Shown: in pieces, positions 13,698 through 15,644 of the stretch
How the letters are laid out: each line of letters begins with the position of its first letter
Numbering within the stretch: position 1 is the first letter of the stretch
Assembly (NCBI GenBank): GCA_964403185.1
Contig: CAYOFK010000061.1
Location: forward strand, 1-15,644
DNA: 15,644 bases
Direction: 5' to 3'
DNA from: CAYOFK01 sp964403185
Lineage (GTDB): Bacteria; Bacteroidota; Bacteroidia; Bacteroidales; VadinHA17
Position numbers and translations under genes: made by a program
Notes under the pieces: model-generated
What the model was told of the DNA's origin: nothing
What the model saw: only the letters and a program-made list of their open reading frames with translations
Databases searched by the model: none

Positions 13698-14024
13698 ATG
13701 AAATATTTATTCGTAAAACATCGTTTTCCCCGGCATTTTCTGCTTACTCCTATAATTCTACTGGCTGTAGTACCCATAATGGTCCTTGATCTTTATGTGG
13801 AGATCTTTCACCGGTTCGCCTTTCCATTCTACGGCATTCCTTATGTCAAACGAAAAAACCATATTCGAATAGACAGGCACAAGCTTTCCTACCTCAATCC
13901 CCTGCAAAAATTGTATTGTGTTTATTGTGGGTATGCCAATGGGATACTGCAATACTGGGTCAGAATATTTGGGGAAACAGAAAAACACTGGTGCGCCATC
14001 CATCATTATCGAAAAATCTTTTAA
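13698..14024 (+). CDS. Conserved hypothetical protein, one membrane helix and C-x2-C...C motif
   Basis: A 108-residue protein of a family I recognise only as a conserved hypothetical. One hydrophobic helix (LLTPIILLAVVPIMVLDLYV, 15-34) is followed by EIFHRFAFPFYGIPYVKR, IRIDRHKLSYLNPLQKLYC and CVYCGYANG (C74, C77), and a tail KHWCAIHH (C99, H102, H103). The CxxC plus downstream C and H could bind a metal ion on the soluble side, but no function is known. It is transcribed away from larE, starts 84 bp from it, and ends 41 bp before the toxin-antitoxin genes. Its composition is closer to the chromosome than to the AT-rich module that follows. Confidence 0.7.
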   Translation: MKYLFVKHRFPRHFLLTPIILLAVVPIMVLDLYVEIFHRFAFPFYGIPYVKRKNHIRIDRHKLSYLNPLQKLYCVYCGYANGILQYWVRIFGETEKHWCAIHHYRKIF

Positions 14025-14039
14025 ATAAACTTGAATTTT

Positions 14040-14057
14040 GTTAACATATATGTTAAC
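14040..14057. promoter_or_regulatory. 18-bp perfect palindrome, operator of the toxin-antitoxin module
   Basis: GTTAACATATATGTTAAC equals its own reverse complement over 18 bp and ends 8 bp before the toxin ATG. Its position and symmetry fit autorepression by the dimeric Xre-type antitoxin downstream. Confidence 0.7.
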
Positions 14058-14065
14058 TTCGTGTT

Positions 14066-14410
14066 ATGATTAGAGAAATACGATTTTATAAAAATCATTT
14101 TACTGACTTTTATATATCTCTAGATTCATCAGTTCAAGAAAAGATTGAATTTGTCTTCAAAATTATTAGGACTGTTGATCGAATACCAGAGAAGTTCTTT
14201 AAACATATCGAAGGATCCGATGGACTTTTCGAAATTAGAATAAAAGCCGGAAATGGTATTTATAGAATTTTTTGTTGCTTTGATAAAGGTAGAATTGTAA
14301 TACTTTTTAATGGATTTCAAAAAAAGAGTCAAAAAACACCTAAAAAAGAAATTGAAAAAGCAGCCAGACTAAAACAGGAATATTTTAATAAAAAAAGGAG
14401 CAAATCATGA
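14066..14410 (+). CDS. higB: HigB/RelE-superfamily toxin (phage Gp49-like)
   Basis: A 114-residue type II toxin of the Gp49-like HigB group; relatives are ribosome-dependent mRNA interferases. Typical marks are FFKHIEGSDGLFEIRIK (44-60), YRIFCCFDKGRIVILFNGF (66-84) and KKSQKTPKKEIEKAARLKQE (86-105), with basic residues K46, H47, R58, K60 and R67 as candidate catalytic or RNA-binding positions. The TGA stop overlaps the antitoxin start as ATGA. Toxin first, antitoxin second is the HigBA order. The gene is clearly more AT-rich than the flanking chromosome (many AAA/AAT/ATA codons), which suggests recent acquisition. Confidence 0.85.
   Translation: MIREIRFYKNHFTDFYISLDSSVQEKIEFVFKIIRTVDRIPEKFFKHIEGSDGLFEIRIKAGNGIYRIFCCFDKGRIVILFNGFQKKSQKTPKKEIEKAARLKQEYFNKKRSKS
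14394..14400 (+). promoter_or_regulatory. Shine-Dalgarno sequence of the antitoxin gene
   Basis: AAAGGAG lies six bases before the ATG at 14407, a canonical ribosome binding site. The chromosomal genes around lack such sites, as is normal in Bacteroidota, so this supports a foreign origin and strong antitoxin translation. Confidence 0.6.
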
Positions 14411-14706
14411 AAACAATAAAAGATGCCAAAACATTTGATGAACTTTTGAATATTAAATATGGGAAACTTGGCACACCAAATAGAGATGAATTTGAGTCCA
14501 GAGCAAAAGCCTTTGTTGTAGGTGAAATGATTAAAGATGCCAGAAAAGAAGCTCATTTGACACAAGATGAATTAGCAAAAAAAACAGGAACAAAAAAAAG
14601 TTATATTTCTCGTGTTGAAAATGGCAAAATAGACATACAGATTTCGACTCTTTTCAAAATATTTGAAGAGGGTTTAGGGAAAAAAATTGGGTTGACGTTT
14701 TTATAA
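14407..14706 (+). CDS. higA: HigA-type Xre-family antitoxin
   Basis: A 99-residue antitoxin that would bind and neutralise the upstream toxin and repress the operon. Residues 1-35 (KTFDELLNIKYGKLGTPNRD) form a flexible, charged N-terminal part of the kind that contacts HigB. An Xre/Cro helix-turn-helix covers about 38-93, with LTQDELAKKTG as the first helix of the motif and TKKSYISRVENGK as the recognition helix. The start overlaps the toxin stop by four bases (ATGA) and has its own Shine-Dalgarno. The likely DNA target is the 18-bp palindrome at 14040-14057. Composition is AT-rich, matching the toxin gene. Confidence 0.88.
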   Translation: MKTIKDAKTFDELLNIKYGKLGTPNRDEFESRAKAFVVGEMIKDARKEAHLTQDELAKKTGTKKSYISRVENGKIDIQISTLFKIFEEGLGKKIGLTFL

Positions 14707-14883
14707 ACCTACGGCGCCACAACAATTAAGCACTAATGCAGTCCCGTAAGGCGGGAGTTCAACAGTGCATAGACTGAATGCCTTATTCCCCCGTATTGAC
14801 AATCAATAAAATAAACTTAACAACCCAATGAAATCTCCTTTCGGGTGTAATGTCATGTTTCTCCGGCCCCATTCAAAACAAAC
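14707..14883. other. Intergenic stretch with a nested inverted repeat
   Basis: No gene is seen. GCACT (14730-14734) and AGTGC (14764-14768) bracket an inner stem TCCCG/CGGGA (14742-14746, 14752-14756), so a two-step hairpin can form. It resembles neither a terminator (no T-tract) nor a proper attC site (core GTTRRRY is not met). It may be a remnant end of a mobile element or the module boundary. Confidence 0.35.
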
Positions 14884-14909
14884 AAACCCTGACAAAAATG
14901 TCAGGGTTT
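14884..14909 (-). terminator. Terminator of the tRNA-Gln gene
   Basis: An 11-bp perfect inverted repeat (AAACCCTGACA / TGTCAGGGTTT) with a 4-nt loop. On the minus strand it follows the tRNA 3' end by 11 bases and runs into a T-rich stretch (TTTGTTTGTTTTG), as in a rho-independent terminator. Confidence 0.75.
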
Positions 14910-14920
14910 CAGTGGATTGT

Positions 14921-14992
14921 TGACCCGCCAGGGCTCGAACCTGGACTCTTCTGAACCAAAATCAGATGTGTTGCCAATTACACCACGGGTCA
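14921..14992 (-). tRNA. tRNA-Gln (anticodon TTG)
   Basis: A 72-nt cloverleaf. The acceptor stem TGACCCG/CGGGTCA pairs over 7 bp. The D arm contains GTAATTGGCA, the anticodon stem TCTGA/TCAGA encloses the loop TTTTGGT with anticodon TTG at positions 34-36, and the T arm CCAGG-TTCGAGC-CCTGG is standard. CCA is not encoded. It decodes CAA (and by wobble CAG) as glutamine. It has its own promoter and terminator and lies next to the toxin-antitoxin module. Confidence 0.95.
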
Positions 14993-15000
14993 AAGCGGTG

Positions 15001-15031
15001 CAAATTTACAAAAAATATTTCTCTGACAAAA
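15001..15031 (-). promoter_or_regulatory. Promoter of tRNA-Gln
   Basis: On the minus strand, TTTTG (15031-15027), an 18-bp spacer, then TAAATTTG (15008-15001), an exact TAnnTTTG. The start would fall a few bases before the mature tRNA 5' end at 14992. Confidence 0.6.
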
Positions 15032-15045
15032 CACCTGAGATTTTG

Positions 15046-15053
15046 TACCTTTA
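15046..15053 (+). promoter_or_regulatory. Possible -7 element for the glycosidase gene
   Basis: TACCTTTA differs from TAnnTTTG only in the last base and would give a leader of about 35 nt before the ATG at 15095. No TTG is seen at the expected -33 distance, so this is tentative. Confidence 0.35.
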
Positions 15054-15094
15054 AACACAAGCCTTGATGTATTTTAACTTAAATCCTTTTAATA

Positions 15095-15644
15095 ATGAGA
15101 ACGCAAACTCTGATGCTTGGTTTTTTTCTTATTCTTTCATTCAATAGTATTTCGCAGGAAGATAAAGCACGCGACCTTCCCGTACGTGGACTTTGCATTG
15201 CAGCCCCGGAAAAGGACGGACTGGACCTGTTTCTGAAATTCATTTCGGAAGACCTGAAACAGATGAATGTGAACACCCTGGTCCTCAGGGTGGATTTTAA
15301 TTATGAATACCTGAGCCACCCCGAACTGCGTGATCCAGATCCCCTCACCAAAAAGGATGTCAAAAAACTTGTAACCACCTGTAAGGAGTCCGGCATCGAA
15401 CTGATTCCCCAGATCAATCTGCTGGGGCACCAGTCCTGGCATGAAACCCTTACTGCTCTGCTCAGGGAATATCCCGGGTTTGATGAAACCCCCCACATAA
15501 AAATGCCCGAAAAATTTGAATGGCCTAATGATGACGGTCTTTACTGTAAAAGTTATTGCCCCCTGCATCCTGAGGTACACAACGTAGTCTTTGCCTTGGT
15601 GGACGAGCTTATGGAAGTATTTGAAGCTTCAGCATTCCATGCCG
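15095..15644 (+). CDS. Secreted GH20-like (beta-N-acetylhexosaminidase-type) glycosidase, 3'-truncated by window edge
   Basis: The frame opens at ATG 15095 and runs without a stop to the window end (183 full codons). MRTQTLMLGFFLILSFNSISQ is a signal peptide with cleavage after Q21. The mature part starts a TIM barrel: LPVRGLCIAAPEKDGLDLFL (strand 1), DLKQMNVNTLVLRVDFNYEY (strand 2), LTKKDVKKLVTTCKESGIEL then IPQINLLGHQSWHETL (strand 3), and YCKSYCPLHPEVHNVVFALV leading to a strand ending FHA at the edge. This is the layout of the GH20 catalytic domain, where a D-E pair should follow soon after the window ends. It would act in the periplasm or outside the cell on N-acetylhexosamine-containing glycans; the substrate is not determinable here. 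Confidence 0.7.
   Translation, partial: MRTQTLMLGFFLILSFNSISQEDKARDLPVRGLCIAAPEKDGLDLFLKFISEDLKQMNVNTLVLRVDFNYEYLSHPELRDPDPLTKKDVKKLVTTCKESGIELIPQINLLGHQSWHETLTALLREYPGFDETPHIKMPEKFEWPNDDGLYCKSYCPLHPEVHNVVFALVDELMEVFEASAFHA

Noticed and set aside
3..14706. CRISPR array, rRNA genes, insertion sequences or prophage genes
   Set aside because: No repeated spacer structure, no rRNA-like stretch, no transposase or phage structural gene was seen; the only mobile-like item is the toxin-antitoxin pair.
14730..14768. Integron attC site next to the toxin-antitoxin genes
   Set aside because: The flanking bases do not satisfy the RYYYAAC / GTTRRRY core sites and there is no integrase in the window.

Overview
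The window looks like a scaffold from an anaerobic or facultative Bacteroidota (Bacteroidales/Marinilabiliales-like) genome, probably metagenome-assembled. The signs are an atpD-atpC pair with a short epsilon subunit and a Bacteroidota-type insert in AtpD, promoters fitting the Bacteroidota -7 element TAnnTTTG, almost no Shine-Dalgarno sequences, a DUF5777-type outer-membrane barrel, and several lipoproteins. A run of exactly 100 N (3179-3278) is a scaffold join and cuts one gene.

Layout. 1-551: 3' end of a small outer-membrane beta-barrel gene. 665-3169: atpD, atpC and a secreted alpha/beta hydrolase packed as one operon. 3279-10456: a respiratory accessory region with four c-type cytochrome genes (hexaheme collagen-tethered lipoprotein, monoheme lipoprotein, heptaheme NapC/ImcH-like inner-membrane protein, octaheme lipoprotein; 22 heme-attachment motifs in total), one DUF5777 outer-membrane barrel, and two Crp/Fnr-family regulators. 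Each regulator is transcribed divergently from a multiheme lipoprotein gene. The two divergent intergenic regions carry Fnr-like and Crp-like palindromes, one of each being perfect. 10766-12250: NhaC-type Na+/H+ antiporter. 12342-13613 (minus): larE and a small HsmA-like membrane protein. 13698-14024: conserved Cys-rich hypothetical. 14040-14706: AT-rich HigBA-type toxin-antitoxin module with an 18-bp perfect palindrome as operator. 14921-14992 (minus): tRNA-Gln(TTG) with its own promoter and terminator. 15095-end: 5' part of a secreted GH20-like glycosidase.

How the genes may work together (inference): the heptaheme NapC/ImcH-like protein would take electrons from menaquinol. The hexaheme, octaheme and monoheme lipoproteins would carry them through the periplasm or over the outer membrane, and the DUF5777 barrel sits in the outer membrane next to the monoheme lipoprotein. 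The paired Crp/Fnr proteins keep cysteines at Fnr-like positions and probably switch the cytochromes on according to oxygen, redox state or NO. No terminal reductase catalytic subunit is recognisable, so the electron acceptor is unknown. This cytochrome locus is the strongest candidate here for an undescribed system.
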